Source: Rhyacophila brunnea (Eukaryota; Arthropoda; Insecta; Trichoptera; Rhyacophilidae). Taken from it: DNA of 64,000 nucleotides. The DNA is taken from assembly GCA_022495005.1 (NCBI GenBank), contig JAGYXB010001353.1:86662-150661 (forward strand), read 5' to 3'. Shown piece after piece: positions 21,300 through 33,195 of the stretch. The number at the start of each line of letters is the position of its first letter. The stretch's first letter is position 1. The position numbers and the translations under genes were made by a program. The notes under the pieces were generated by a model. That model was not told where the DNA came from, ran no database searches, and saw only the letters and a list, made by a program, of their open reading frames with translations.

Positions 21300-23620
21300 A
21301 CACGCGTAAACATCAACAACGACTCGTCAACTGGCATCTCGACCCGATACAGCGTAATAATGCGTCAACTGATCCGGAGTGATAGTTAAGCTGGGGCATG
21401 CCAAATTCGGCACCTGAAGATTGCGGACGAACGAGAAGCCCTAGAGTAACGGAACAAAAACTAATCGGTGTCATCACATCTAATGGACACGCGCTCAAAA
21501 GCTCGCCGCGCCCCATCTTTAGACAGCGAAGATATTAGTATAATCATGCCGAGCACACAAACAACTGGTCGCATATCGAACTCACAACCGTCAATAGCCG
21601 AGCAGATGCCGCGCATTTTATGTGGCTGCATCAATAACGAAACATGAACGAGCAGACGAATCCAGATAGAAGTCCGCGTGCGAACGCGAACGCAGCCCCT
21701 GCAGGACCAGAGGCATCCGAAGGATGGGAAACGGCCGTGGAGAGTGCTGGTGACACGCTCGGCGCTGCATCATCAGCCATGGAGCTGACGATGGTCTTCT
21801 GTCAAGAATAGTGTTAGTGGGTGAAATATGAAATGATGAATGGAGGACACGCTTCTAGTGCCGTGAGGATGGACGAATATTATTGACTTTTCTTCGACAG
21901 CGTAATAGATATATTCTTTTTGTAAACCTGTATAAAATTTATATGTCATGTCCAATTTTAACTAGGTACTAGGCAACCGAAAGCCTATTCAAATATTATT
22001 TCAAATTATGTCACATTTTATTAGATAAAGAATTGCATAAGTCCAGCAAAACGTGTGAATTGCACAAATCTATCCGAACAAGGGTGGCATATTTTGGCAG
22101 GTAGCCGTTTTGGGTCAGGCCATGTGTTTTGCAATGCATGATGGGGCCAACCGAATTTGCAAAAATGTACGCATCAATTCACTTCTTTTCTCTGTTGAAA
22201 ATAAATCATAGTTTGGGTTTGTTATTTCAGCAGGATTAGTAGACATTAAATTCAAATTCTGGCAGCGGAGGTAGTATTAAGAATAACAAACTATAATATT
22301 AAGTCAATTTTAGTATGAAATCGCCATGTTATAGCTTATTGAATATACTGATGCCGAAGGGTGGAAGCGGCGAAGCCTGCGTTGAACGACTGTTCGACAA
22401 ACAGTAGGTACTTCTGTAGCGTCGTCGAAACTGGCGTCAACGTTGTATAGAAAAATAACCCATTAACGTTGTGCCGCTGCCGGCTAATGGTGATTAATAT
22501 TAAATTTGAAACTAACAATTAAGAAAAATTAATAGTAGTAATAATTTTAAATTGTGCATGAGGAATTTCGAGATGTAACTTGCAGTATCTTTTTTTCGAT
22601 GTAACTAATAAACACGGAGATGGCGTGTTGCGTCATTTGCCGTAGCTTCTGGTGGCTTCGACCACGCACGTGGGCGAAACACGACGTCTCAGAACCCGTT
22701 CGCCGTGCCTGGGATGACCAGACAGAGGTGGCCGGATTGCCCCTCTCGTCAAAGACCATCGCCAGTGTTCACCGTGACGGGGGAAGATGTAATCTTGGTT
22801 GGCGAGAAACGATCGCCCCTAAGACACGGCATCGAGGGAGCCTGAAGTAATCGCGAGTGCACTGTCGGGGCACACTGGAGTGCGTTGGTGTGTGATTGTG
22901 ACACGTCGCCTCATACAAAATAGATTCTGGTAGGAGTTGCGTGCGAGCGTCGCCTGCCTGAACTTCTGGCGAACTTGGCGGAACCATGGGCGAGACACGA
23001 CGTTCCAGAACTCGCGCACGACGTCTGAATGAAGCGACGAAGGTGCGCAGAGTACCCTCTCGTCCAGTGCATTGCCAGAGTCTGCCGTGGCGAGGAGAGG
23101 CGGAATCCTGGGCCGCTGATACGATCGCGCCCGGGACAGAGCCCGCGGAAGCGTGTGATAGCCATGAACGACTCATAGGGTGACGCTGGGAGGCGACGGT
23201 GGTCGGCCATTGCACGTAACTCGGGGGCGACGCCAAATTGTTATATTGCAGCTGTCCAAATTACGAAGGGTGGAAGCAGGCAGCGTAGCAAAAATGTGTG
23301 GTTGCTCATTTTTTCGATTCTTTTCTTATATATACTTTATTCATTCTCATTTGCATGCTTAGACTAACAACTAGGAATAACTACCTCTTATGCAACGTCA
23401 TGTCGCAAACATACTAGGGGAAGCTCTCCAGTATGTGTCAACGATTTTCGCAGAACAAGCTGCTTGGCACACATCGGGAAAACTTTTCACCGAACCTCGT
23501 CGAACGACTGATGGGAAGGTACCACGTGAGATCCGAAACCAGTAACGCATTCCTCGTCAGGAAGGTGGAAAGTCGGACCACTCTGTCACCAACAACTTGG
23601 GAATGATATTTATCTAATCG
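21300..23620. other. GC-richer tract with overlapping short frames and a degenerate duplication
   Basis: Base composition rises sharply between 21.3-21.8 and 22.6-23.2 kb. Short frames at 21555-21652 and 21649-21820 (overlapping at ATGA) and several frames on both strands at 22.6-23.2 kb have no recognisable domain. The segment near 22640-22870 resembles 22965-23190, for example GTGGGCGAAACACGACGTC versus ATGGGCGAGACACGACGTT. GAAGGGTGGAAGC occurs at both 22355 and 23264. This may be a decayed LTR element or a captured sequence; I cannot assign it. Confidence 0.35.
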
Positions 23621-24008
23621 AAACTTGCATTGTATAATTTCTTGCCAATAAAATATTTAGGTATAAGAATCCCGAAGCTGGGCGGAGTCCAATGAAAGAA
23701 AAATAAAATTTTGTCCTTCATGTGCATGCGTAGAGTGTCTTTATTATAGTGAATAATTTTAAGTTTTGCATGAACTGTCTGTGCCTGGCGATGCGGAAGC
23801 GAGGGTGGTCGCTGGCGCATTGAGATCAGATTCTGGCGGAGTTTGGTTTTAAGTAGGGGGGTTTGACGTAAATACAATTTACGTGCCCCTGTGAGGGCGC
23901 TCCCATAAGGAGAAGTGCCACCCAGCCGCTCAATCTGATCGTAATAGTCAATGTACCACCGGTTATGTGCTTACGACTCTCGACAAAGCAGAGTCATATG
24001 TAATATAT
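23621..24008. other. unassigned stretch before the 3.6 kb transposon
   Basis: Mixed composition. A GC-richer patch near 23770-23870 (GATGCGGAAGCGAGGGTGG) resembles words of the preceding tract. No gene recognised. Confidence 0.3.
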
Positions 24009-24977
24009 CGACACCTCCTACGTATAGTATTGTAACTTCATAATCGCAACTTTACAGGAGAGCGGTTTAAAGATACAAAAGCTTGGTGTAAGTCGACCTT
24101 TTGAATGTTTTGCACCAAATTTGGGATGTCTATTGTCAATTATAAATAGATTTGTTTTGCATTTAAGAATATCTAATATTTTTTGTGGTTTATCAGAAAA
24201 TGCTGTTACAACATTATACTGCGGAAAAGAATTTGTTCGAAATATTGTATCAAGCACATACAATAGTTTACGGCGGAACCTCTTACATGCATTTAGTTGT
24301 ATGTGATACTTATCATAATTTACGTCGTCCTAGTTTTGTTGAAATATATTGTATATACTAAAAACATTTTGTTACCTAGGATTTTTTGCGTATTTTAAAT
24401 CATAATTCGGTAATAACAATAATTAAAAATTATGGTATGGGTCGTCAGACAGGTAGGTTGGAAAAAATACTCTCTAAATAAAATTACTTAATAAAACATA
24501 TAAATTTAAGTCTTTCATGACGTGATAAAAATTAAACATTCAGACAAAAATAAAGAAGAAACAATTTCAATCAAAAATCCAATTCAAGGAAGTATGTAAA
24601 TATTGAAATAAAATGAAAAGCAAAAAATAAAAATTACAATCACTTCAAACCAACGTTCTTACGAATTCTTGGTAAATTAATATATCAATAATATCAAAGT
24701 AAAATCAGACAAGGGAATAACAATGGGTGATTAGATGGAAGGGCGCACTGCATGTTAAAATATACGTGAAACTGAAAAAAAATCATTATGCAACTATATT
24801 TTTAGTTTGGAATGAATTTTCAATTATATGATGTGACAAAAGAACCATGCAAAATTTAAAACATACAACCAAAAAGAAATTGTTTACACTGGCATATTAT
24901 TAATTATTAAGCTGATTTTATTTTCATCCTACGAGAACACAATTTGGTATAGGTTTTCGTATTCACAAATAATAAAA

Positions 24978-26242
24978 TCAATCTTCCTCAGAATCTGCTG
25001 GTGGAATTTCAGTGGTAGGTATTGACATGTATGAAATTACTGAAAAACTCGATATAACTCCAGGAATGATTCCACTGTTGCACATATTCAGTAAATCATC
25101 TGTCATAGCTTTTGGAATTGGCAATATTTGTGATTAAAGACAATGAAGTTTGTCGTTGCGTGGGCTAGGTGTTACTTTTCACGACCATGGTCGAGTAGAC
25201 AGTGCTAGACAAGTCGCACTTGTAATTAATCTTAAACGGATCATTGTGATTTATAGTAATTTGCATTAGTCCATAATATATGATATTTTAATAGAGCTCT
25301 GAAATCAAACATGTCTACGTGATTGATCCCTACCACATCCTCGGGTTTTCTCTCTTGTTTTGCCCATCTAACTAGACAGTACCGTTCTGGAGGTGCAAAA
25401 ATTTGTTTGTTTTTTGAACATCTTTCAATCAGGGCTTGAGCGCAGTCCTCTTTATTTTGCGTATGTCCCCATTCCAAAAATGTGTACTTTACATTAACAT
25501 TATATTTATGGACCGCATACAGTCATATTAAAGTCATAATTAATGCGATTTCTGTTTGTTAGACCAAAACCTGAAGTCTTTTGCTCATTGGGCACAATAT
25601 TTGGTTACAAAATTAAGTAAGCAACTTGAGTCCTCATTTGCACCTCGTTTACCTTCAGCCTTCTGCTACATGTATAATGTAGCAACCATTTGTGTGAATT
25701 GAAAAACAGTGAAATTGAAAACCGATAATTTACGTTTATAATAAAATATACTCAAATTCCCGTGAAGGGCATTCTGCCATTTGATGATTGAACATCATGT
25801 TTATCAAATAATTTGAACTGACGATTAAGGTTCTTGCCATAAACTGGGAGTTGCTCAGTGGATGCTACTCTTACTTGTAAGTTTTTGAAAATGTGACATT
25901 GGTCACACTGGTCCTTTTTAGGGACATAGTTACACAACACAGTTTAAAATTTTCATTGATTATGAATAATTGATACTGCCTTTCTGTTTGAGCTTTATGT
26001 GTGTATATTGTGGGTTCATACCATTCATTATATAGTTTAAACAGAGGGATAAAATCCAGGTCGCCATCCAAGTAAAATTTGCTTGATCGCTGTCGAACAT
26101 AATATGATTCGTCCGGTTGGATGGACTTAACATGGTCGGAAACACTGATTTTCATATCATAAGTTAATACAACATTATAATGTTTGTGTCGACTTTGTTG
26201 ATCAGGTATTAAAACGCAAGTTTCATTATCCACCTTGTCCAA
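24978..26242 (-). pseudogene. broken transposase of the 'VPKKDQC' family
   Basis: Pieces appear in order on minus: KFYLDGDLDFIPLFKLYNEW (about 26090-26150), a frame change near 25930, YVPKKDQCDQCHIFKN (25890-25925), then WGHTQNKEDCAQALIER with PPERYCLVRWAKQ and DMFDFRALLKY (25240-25480), and a C-terminus with DLLNMCNSGIIPG ending in ADSEED and a stop at 24978. This order matches a multicopy insect transposase family with an RNase H-like core; I cannot name its superfamily with certainty (Sola is possible given a 4-bp target). Several frame breaks and a lost segment near 25500-25750 make it inactive. Confidence 0.6.
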
Positions 26243-27014
26243 AGCTGTGCATACGAATTGGTTACAAATAGAGAATGTAGCTAGAAACTTTTTTTGCAGA
26301 CTTTTACCAATTCTATATTATTTTCATTTCGTCAGATGACATTTAATGGTAAAACTTTGCCACGACTGAGTTTCAGTAAAAACTCTGCATTGCTTTTCAT
26401 TTATCGCTAATTTAGCTATATATTTCCACTTTATTTCGATCACCCAAAACCTTAACCATTAAAAATGGGGGGTTTTTTTTAAGGATTATAAATCTCATGC
26501 CTTATGGTAACAGTACCTCTTCAGGTGATTTTTCACAATAATATCTCTATATAATTTATCTAATTACTTTTACTATTAATCTTTTCGAGAGAATGTAGTC
26601 TGTTTGTATCAGCTACGCTGGCACTAGTCTCATCATCGTCACAAATAATGTCTAAAAGTTCCATTATCATATTTTAATTAGCACCTGGAGGCAGTGGTGA
26701 CTCTGTAAAAAGCAAAACAACTAAATAAACATGAATTTATAAAAGTTATCACACGTATACTATTGCAACTAAAATTCTATGTCGCCGTATAATATGATAA
26801 GTACTACATACAATTTATTTTACTAAAATAAGCACGACGTAAATTACCATAAGTGATAGATACAATATTTTTTTTCAGTTTTTTCCGACGTAAAATATGG
26901 TAAATATTACATACAATAATAGTTACAAGCAAAGAAACGACGAAGACAATGGTAAGTATTACTTACGATACTTTTTGTTGTCGTACGAGAAAAAAATTAA
27001 AAATATTAACTTAC

Positions 27015-27156
27015 CTTGAATTCTAAAGTCACAGTTTCCCTGGGTAGAATTTATTTCGTCCATTGTTGTTTTACTATTATTATCCGTTTCTATAATATTA
27101 TACGCTGTACTATTAATTGTCCCATCTGGCCTAATCACACATTTTTGTGAACGCAT
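27015..27156 (-). pseudogene. possible first exon of the same transposase
   Basis: ATG at 27156 (MRSQKCVIRP...), open to a strong donor TTCAAG|GTAAGT at 27014/27015. Polar, no domain. Position, strand and donor suggest the 5' exon of the element's gene, but this is inference. Confidence 0.35.
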
Positions 27157-27773
27157 AGATTTTCTATCAATTTTTGTATTCTTGACACTAAAGTGCTGTA
27201 GAGGCGGGCATATTGCGCAATTTTTATTGGCATTGTCTAGATCTCTTCATTATGGTATTTAATATTTACCAAATCATACAACAAAATACAATATAACCAA
27301 AAGTTCACACTGGTAGCGGTGTGTCACCTCCCGTCCGAAGTGAAGTATCGTAATTAGCAGTAACAATACACCCGCGCGGCAAGATCTCCGTGTGTTTCCC
27401 GCGTATAGTATTGCTAAATACTTTACCATACTTCACGTCGGAAAAAATTCAAGATATTTGAGATACAATAATGTGCAATGTTTGAAAATCGCACTTATAA
27501 TACAAATTTTGAAATTCTGTAAATGGCATCATATGTAATACATACTATGGATACGAAAAATGAAAAAAAGTGAAAAACGCCATTTTGTTAGTTACAATAG
27601 TATACGTAGGAGGTGTCGCTATGTGGAAATCCCGCAGTTCGCTCTGACAGGTCCCGCTACTTCTCAGGGTGAACTGTGGATGTTATAAGTCGGTCACAAG
27701 GACCATGAAGAGTGATGGTTAGACGATAAATAGCGACGAAGTAATAATTAGGGCCCGGATTTATATGCTAGTG

Positions 27774-28532
27774 CAGGGGCGGGCAAACTTTTTGGATGGA
27801 GGGCCAAATTCAAGAATTCAAAATGAGCGGCGGGCCGCAAGTAAAATAGCATTTTTAGATATACACTATTTATTATCACGAAAAATAAACATTACAAAAA
27901 AATTAATGAGAGGAATGAAAGTGTTGTACATTTTTCAACATTTTTTCAAATTCAGGTGTTAATTTTGTGGTTGATATTTTCAAAACTGCTTGTAAATGGG
28001 CATCGGAGATATTTGATCGTAAAGAATTTTTATTGAGGTTCATGATCGAAAATGTTTGTTCACATACATAGGTTGAAAAAATCGTCATTCAGAGCTATAA
28101 TAATTTTACCATATTCTTCAAATTTATATTCTGGTATATTCAGCAACTTCAAAGTTGGAAAGTGGTCCACGTTGTTATTCGATATTTGTCGAAGGAACAA
28201 CTTGAGTTTTAATAATTGAAATCCATTCAAACTCTTCACCATATCGTGGGCATATATTTTTTTCCTTGCAACGCAGAGTTAAAAGTATTTAAATGTGTCA
28301 CGATGTTCAACATAGAAAATAGTAAGTAGTAACATAGTGCGAGACGAGACGCAAGGAAGACGTACTGAGATAATACATTAACGAAACAACAAATTCTTCA
28401 AAAATATAATATTTTTTAAAAAAAGTATAAAAAAAGTTATTCGTAATCAGAAGTACAGTTAATGATGGCGGGCCGCAAAAAAATACCCGGCGGGCCACAT
28501 GCGGCCCGCGGGCCGCAGTTTGCCCTCCCCTG
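27774..28532 (-). mobile_element. hAT-derived element, copy 2, with exact 8-bp duplication
   Basis: TGCTAGTG at 27766-27773 and at 28533-28540 flank ends CAGGGGCGGGCAAACT and AGTTTGCCCTCCCCTG. The minus strand keeps part of a transposase. The right end is GC-rich (GGCGGGCCACATGCGGCCCG). It is 759 bp, clearly deleted relative to an autonomous element. Confidence 0.85.
27903..28245 (-). pseudogene. C-terminal remnant of a GTF2IRD2/SPIN-like hAT transposase
   Basis: Two minus frames: GFQLLKLKLFLRQISNNNVDH with HFPTL (28060-28242), then YVCEQTFSIMNLNKNSLRSN with ISDAHLQAVLKIST (27960-28080). The CEQTFS.MN..K...R..ISD.HL signature marks the dimerisation tail of this hAT group. A frame break lies near 28070 and the catalytic core is missing. 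Confidence 0.7.
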
Positions 28533-28540
28533 TGCTAGTG

Positions 28541-28730
28541 CATGTTTTATTTGGGTGTATGCACAGCTATGAGAGTTGCACGGAAATCCATTTTGAAACA
28601 CACAGAATCCAAAAATAAAATTGTATTGTGCATATAAATGCATATTTGAGACGTTAGAGCATATTTCGGAGATTAGTGCATATTTCATAAATAAATGCAT
28701 ATTTTAGGGTTTTTGCATTTATATTTTTAG
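28541..28730. other. short stretch with repeated GCATAT words
   Basis: GTGCATATAAATGCATATTT and similar words recur about six times between 28625 and 28725. No gene. Possibly the tail of the adjacent LINE fragment or an unrelated MITE. Confidence 0.35.
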
Positions 28731-29160
28731 TTTCTTTAACTCCTTCTTGGTCGTGCACTCATGGCTGAGGATCGTGACCACATTTAAATTTCGCCATCCT
28801 TTGAGCGACCAAGACTTTCCATCCTTCTCGATCTTCCGCTTCTCTCAGGGCAGAATGGATGGTGCCCCAGTCAGCTATTTCACTTGGTCGCTCTATCACG
28901 CAGACGCTCTTCCTCTGCTTCGCCTTCCCTGGAGGCTACCCAAAACTACCAGTTTCTCCAGGTTGTCCGGTCCGCGCCTGACAATATGTCCAAAAAACTG
29001 CAGAATTCTTCTCAGACATATCGTTGAGAGCCGTTCCTTTATCTTCAGTCTCTGGACGATTGACTGGTTCGTCCTGTGCTCTGTCCAGGAAATGCAAAGC
29101 ATTCGGCGCCAACACCACATCTCAAAGGCATCAATTGCCTTCCGTTCTCTTGCCTTCTAA
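28731..29160 (-). pseudogene. 3' fragment of an RTE/BovB-type LINE
   Basis: The minus strand from 29157 reads AFEMWCWRRMLCISWTEHRT, then RLSTICLRRILQFFGHI, then after a frame change DWGTIHSALREAEDREGWKV and GHDPQP. This is the C-terminal part of the RTE-type endonuclease/reverse-transcriptase polyprotein, often annotated in insects as 'craniofacial development protein 2-like'. Only the end of the gene is left, and at least one frameshift is present near 28890. Confidence 0.75.
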
Positions 29161-29526
29161 TAAATTTATTTGAAGTTCGAAACGCTGAGCGAGTAGGACG
29201 TACATTGTGTTGTACCGCGCCTCGTTAGTGAACCATTATCATTACCAATTAATAGTGCCAATATAACTGTTAACAACTAATGACAATTGAATAAATTTAA
29301 AGCTAAAATTTATATCGCAGTGCAAACATCAAGCAAAACTACTTACGTGATAGTGTAATTAAGTAATCAGTGTTAATCTGCAATTAAGTGCTAGTGCTGT
29401 TGTGAATGTTGGTTCATTAAATGTCAATAATTTAATACTTAATGAGCAGTAGCAGTCGAACAACAGGGGTTATCAACTTCACTGAGAAAGGTCTCACACT
29501 CGAATACGCATATCAAAAAAAAAAAA

Positions 29527-30795
29527 ATGAGTGACACCGAACTGAAGAAGCGGCGTTCTCCACGACGCCGACTCATAAATAGCGACACCCGGGATGACTC
29601 TTCTTCATCGAGGGAAGACTCACCATTCACCCCCAGTACGCTTCTTAAGAGAACACCAACTTATTCAGAACCAAACAGTACCAAGATATGCTCAAAAATA
29701 AATTCCACTGAACTGCTGAATCAAGCAAATGGGCTGTTTATTTCCATCAAGGAAGCACTGGCTGCTCTGTCGGCTAAAAACCTAAAGGAACAAAAAACAA
29801 TAATCCTAGACAAGATGGATACACTGATGCATTTGTTCGCCGCAACAGTTGCCGAATCAGCAGAAAATTCAGCATCTGCTAGAATTCTAGCACAACAAAT
29901 TTCCACGAATGAAGGAACTGTTCGACAAGCAATGGAACTCATAAAAATGAAAGCCTTTAAAAGTTCCACTTCATCATATGCAGGTGCTGTAAAACAAACA
30001 ATTCCACCACCTATATCCCGTCTAGGCGCTGCAGTACGTCCGACCAAGCCTGCAGTACTGGTTTTCCCGACAAATGACAAAATAAAAGATTCCGCATCAA
30101 CAAAGGCCATCATACAAGAAGCGATAAATCCCAAAGAGTTAGGAGTGAAAATTACCGGCGTACGATTGGTAAAGAATCGTGGGGTCGTAATAAATACTGC
30201 CACAGAGTCCGACTCAGAACGCCTAGCAGCCGCACCAGGCTTCAAATCAAACAAACTGGAAGCAAAAATCCCACCCAAAAGACTGCCACGTATAATCATT
30301 TATGACGTACCCCGGGAAGTTGAGGACGAAGACTTCCTACAAGGCATTCATCAATCAATCCACGAAATACAATTACCTGCCGAAGTGTTCACAAAAACAA
30401 CCATCCGCAGTCATCTTGCAGGACCTCGAGAAGGCCCTACATGTCACCGAGTATTTTATGTCCAACCAGCAGTAAGGCACCTATTAATAGAACAAGGTCG
30501 GTGCTATTTTGAATGGTCGTCACACAGAGTGCGTGACTTTACTGGTATAACATTGTGCACACAATGTTGCATGTATGGACATCCGAGCAAATTTTGTAAA
30601 GAGCCTCGAGTCTGTTCCCACTGTGCATCACAGGGTCACATATCTACCGAGTGTCCACAGTCTAATAAAACACCAATATGTGCAACTTGTACACGCTACG
30701 GGAAGCCCGCTAGTCACAAAACAGGGGGAAAACTATGCCCTGCACAAGAAGCATATTTAAAAAAGTCTCTCAACTCAATTGATTATGGCTGCTAA
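29527..30795 (+). CDS. T1 ORF1, gag-like protein with CCHC knuckles
   Basis: 422 codons, intact. Nucleic-acid-binding gag-like protein of R1-clade LINEs. The basic N-terminus (KKRRSPRRR) and a helical region come first; a conserved block (STKAIIQEAINPKELGVKIT... residues 190-230, LPRIIIYDVP near 255) follows. Three zinc knuckles end the protein (CTQCCMYGHPSKFC, CSHCASQGHISTEC, CATC...HK...C, about residues 342-400). Its stop overlaps the start of ORF2 by 11 bases. ATG chosen at 29527; it follows an A-run. Confidence 0.85.
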   Translation: MSDTELKKRRSPRRRLINSDTRDDSSSSREDSPFTPSTLLKRTPTYSEPNSTKICSKINSTELLNQANGLFISIKEALAALSAKNLKEQKTIILDKMDTLMHLFAATVAESAENSASARILAQQISTNEGTVRQAMELIKMKAFKSSTSSYAGAVKQTIPPPISRLGAAVRPTKPAVLVFPTNDKIKDSASTKAIIQEAINPKELGVKITGVRLVKNRGVVINTATESDSERLAAAPGFKSNKLEAKIPPKRLPRIIIYDVPREVEDEDFLQGIHQSIHEIQLPAEVFTKTTIRSHLAGPREGPTCHRVFYVQPAVRHLLIEQGRCYFEWSSHRVRDFTGITLCTQCCMYGHPSKFCKEPRVCSHCASQGHISTECPQSNKTPICATCTRYGKPASHKTGGKLCPAQEAYLKKSLNSIDYGC

Positions 30796-33015
30796 AATAA
30801 AATTAGTACACGCCAATATCGGTCATAGCCAGATAGCAACAGTCGACCAATGGACATCAGACCAAAAGAAAAATCAAACTTTTAGGAATAAGGCAGTCAA
30901 AAATATTATTTTTCTTCAACAAAATCTTCAGCGATGCCGCTCAGCAATGGATCACATAATAGCTCAGGCCAAATACTATGATATATTACTTCTTCAAGAG
31001 CCTTACGTCGGAAATACGGGCAGAGTAACATCTCCCCATAATCTAACAATATATCAGGCCGACGGAACATCGGAAAACCCCTGCAAAGCCGTAATAATCG
31101 TCTCCAATCCTAACCTCCGCCTTCTTTGGAGAAGCGACATATCTGACCAGTGCAATGCATTTGCAACCTTGAAATCTGGAACCTTGCAGCTAACGATTGG
31201 ATCAATTTATATACCACCACCATCCTCAACATTGGTAACACTCCAAAAAATTGAAAAATTAGGAAAAGATAAAGGCGAATATATAATAGGAGGAGATTTC
31301 AATGCAAAAAGCAGCTGGTGGGGGAGCCCGAAAAATGACAAAAGAGGCGATGAGGTCATCAGTTGCCTAGCCAGCATTGGGTGGCACGTATGTAATGAAG
31401 GATCAGTTCCAACTTACAGCACCTGGCGGAACGGGAAACATTTAAAATCTCATATCGATATCACTATCTCTTCACCAAACACAACACACAAAATTGCTAA
31501 CTGGACAGTAGAAGACCAACACAACCCCATCTCAGACCACAACCCAATCACCTTTACTTGGAACAATACAATTAGCGTACTCTCACCCATGACCGACTCA
31601 ACACGCATTTTTATAACAAATGAAAAAACCGACTGGAGAAAAATAAATGAATTGACAAGGGAAAACATGGCCGAGCTTAACATAGATAAACAGTTCCTTG
31701 AAAACATACATACAACTCCTGAACTCGACACTGCAGTGGAAACGGTCACCTCGGCAATCTCTATCGCATGCCATAAAATACTCCCACAAAAACGCAACAT
31801 GATATCAGGAAAAATCCAATCTGGTGGAACGCTGAATTAACAAAAATGAAAAGAATAACTCTCAGATCAAAACGGAAATTACAGAACTCAAGTGACATCA
31901 TGCGACCACAAAAGCTCACTGACTATATCGACAAAAGAGAAGCATACAAAACAGCCATTGAGGAAGCAAACATTAAAAGCGCTAAATTATTTTATGAATC
32001 TCAGACGCCAATGACAGCATGGTCTTCGCTATACAAAATAACAAAAAAAACTAATGCCAGCAATATTCAATCGACACTTACTACAGAGGGAGTAAAGCAC
32101 TCATCCGCAAAAGACTCTGCAAAAGCCCTAATGGAAAAATTCTTTCCATACGATGATCCAACAACAGATACACCGATTCAACACTACATCAGACACACAT
32201 CAGACAACCATATTCCGGGCGGAGAGGATGATATCCAATTCACACTTACTGAGATCCTATCCGCCTTACAGAATATGACTCCAAAAAAGGCACCTGGACA
32301 CGACAACCTCACATTAGATATCTGCCAAAATTTTGCAAAAAACTTCCCTGAAGAAATTCTACTACTATACAATAAATGTCTGACACTCGTTCACTTCCCG
32401 AAATCCTGGAAAATAGCGATCATTAAGGCCGTTCCTAAGCCTGGGAAAGATGCTATGGACACAAAATCGTACAGGCCTATCGGCCTCCTTCCCGTTTTCG
32501 GAAAAGTGCTAGAAAAACTAGCAATTCAGAGAGTGCACTGGCATCTTACAAAAAACAACAAATTGAGCACTAAACAGTTTGGCTTTACCCCTCAAACATC
32601 AACAGAACACGCACTAAACAAAGCCGTACACATAATCTCAACGCATCTCGAATTGAAAGAATCACTCATAGCAATTTCCCTAGACATTCAAGGTGCATTT
32701 GATAACGCATGGTGGCCACACATAAAAAACGCCCTTGCAATCAAGTCAACACCGCCTAACTTGTACAAACTGTTTTGCAGTTATCTACAAGATAGGGAAG
32801 TAAAACTAAAGTATGCAGACGAAGAAATAAAACAAGACCAAACCCAAGGTTGCATCCAAGGCTCAACTTGTGGCCCAACACTATGGAATATCGCCTTAGA
32901 CAGTCTATTAACAATACTCTTACCCCACAATACACACATACAAGCCTTTGCTGACGATGTGTTAATATTGATAGCAGCAAAAGACACCGACGAACTGGAA
33001 TTAAAAACGACAAAA
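30785..33015 (+). pseudogene. T1 ORF2, endonuclease plus partial reverse transcriptase
   Basis: Starts ATGGCTGCTAAAATA inside the ORF1 end. Apurinic-like endonuclease motifs: QQNLQRC, LLQEPYVGN, GGDFNAKSSWWGS, and SDHNPITFTW. A single frameshift lies at about 31810 in a GGAAAAATCC run; the next frame continues with WWNAELTK. Reverse transcriptase motifs follow: KKAPGHDN, PKPGKD...SYRPIGLLPVFGKVLEKL, ISLDIQGAFDNAWW, CIQGSTCGP and FADDVLI. The frame leaves homology at about 33010, so thumb, RNase H and tail are lost. Confidence 0.85.
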
Positions 33016-33195
33016 AAACGACTTAACAAAGGCCTTAAAGACTCAAAAAACGCATGCTTACGTGAAAAAACATGTGGTTTTGGTATATTTTAAGGCGTTT
33101 TTTTTAAATGACAAAACGACAAAAAAACGACTAAAAAGGTCTAAAACGACTCATGTAGACAAAAACGCATGTAATTTCATGTTAAAAAAAAACAG
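33004..33195. repeat. A-rich CGAC repeat, two diverged copies
   Basis: AAAAACGACAAAAAAACGAC near 33006 and again near 33116, each followed by AAAGACTC/AAACGACTC and AAAACGCATG. The break of T1 falls in the first copy, so T1 may have been truncated here by repeat growth or recombination. Confidence 0.6.

Larger units (their letters stand above)
24009..27618 (-). mobile_element. 3.6 kb terminal-inverted-repeat transposon, decayed
   Basis: CGACACCTCCTACGTATAGT at 24009 and inverted CGACACCTCCTACGTATACT ending at 27618, continuing to TATTGTAACT, form about 28-bp ends. The flanks ATAT and CTAT differ at one base. The minus strand holds a broken transposase with a possible first exon at 27015-27156. 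Subterminal sequence near 27330-27450 has its own inverted pair (CCGAAGTGAAGTAT / ATACTTCACGTCGG). Confidence 0.6.
29161..33015 (+). mobile_element. R1-clade retrotransposon T1 (plus strand, 3' end lost)
   Basis: A 5' region of about 366 bp, ORF1 (29527-30795) and an ORF2 that runs to the middle of the reverse transcriptase. The closest relative in this window is T3 (52175-56134): both share WWGSPKNDKRG, STEHAL and AISLDIQGAFDNAWWPHIK. Unlike the other copies it is on plus and has no TTAGG on either side. Homology stops abruptly at about 33010 in an A-rich CGAC repeat. Confidence 0.85.

Noticed and set aside
22600..23240. Several overlapping frames on both strands of 60-155 codons
   Set aside because: GC-rich DNA has few stops, and frames on opposite strands compete. 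None shows a domain.
29721..30299. 192-codon minus frame opposite T1 ORF1
   Set aside because: A shadow of the conserved plus-strand gag frame with its zinc knuckles.
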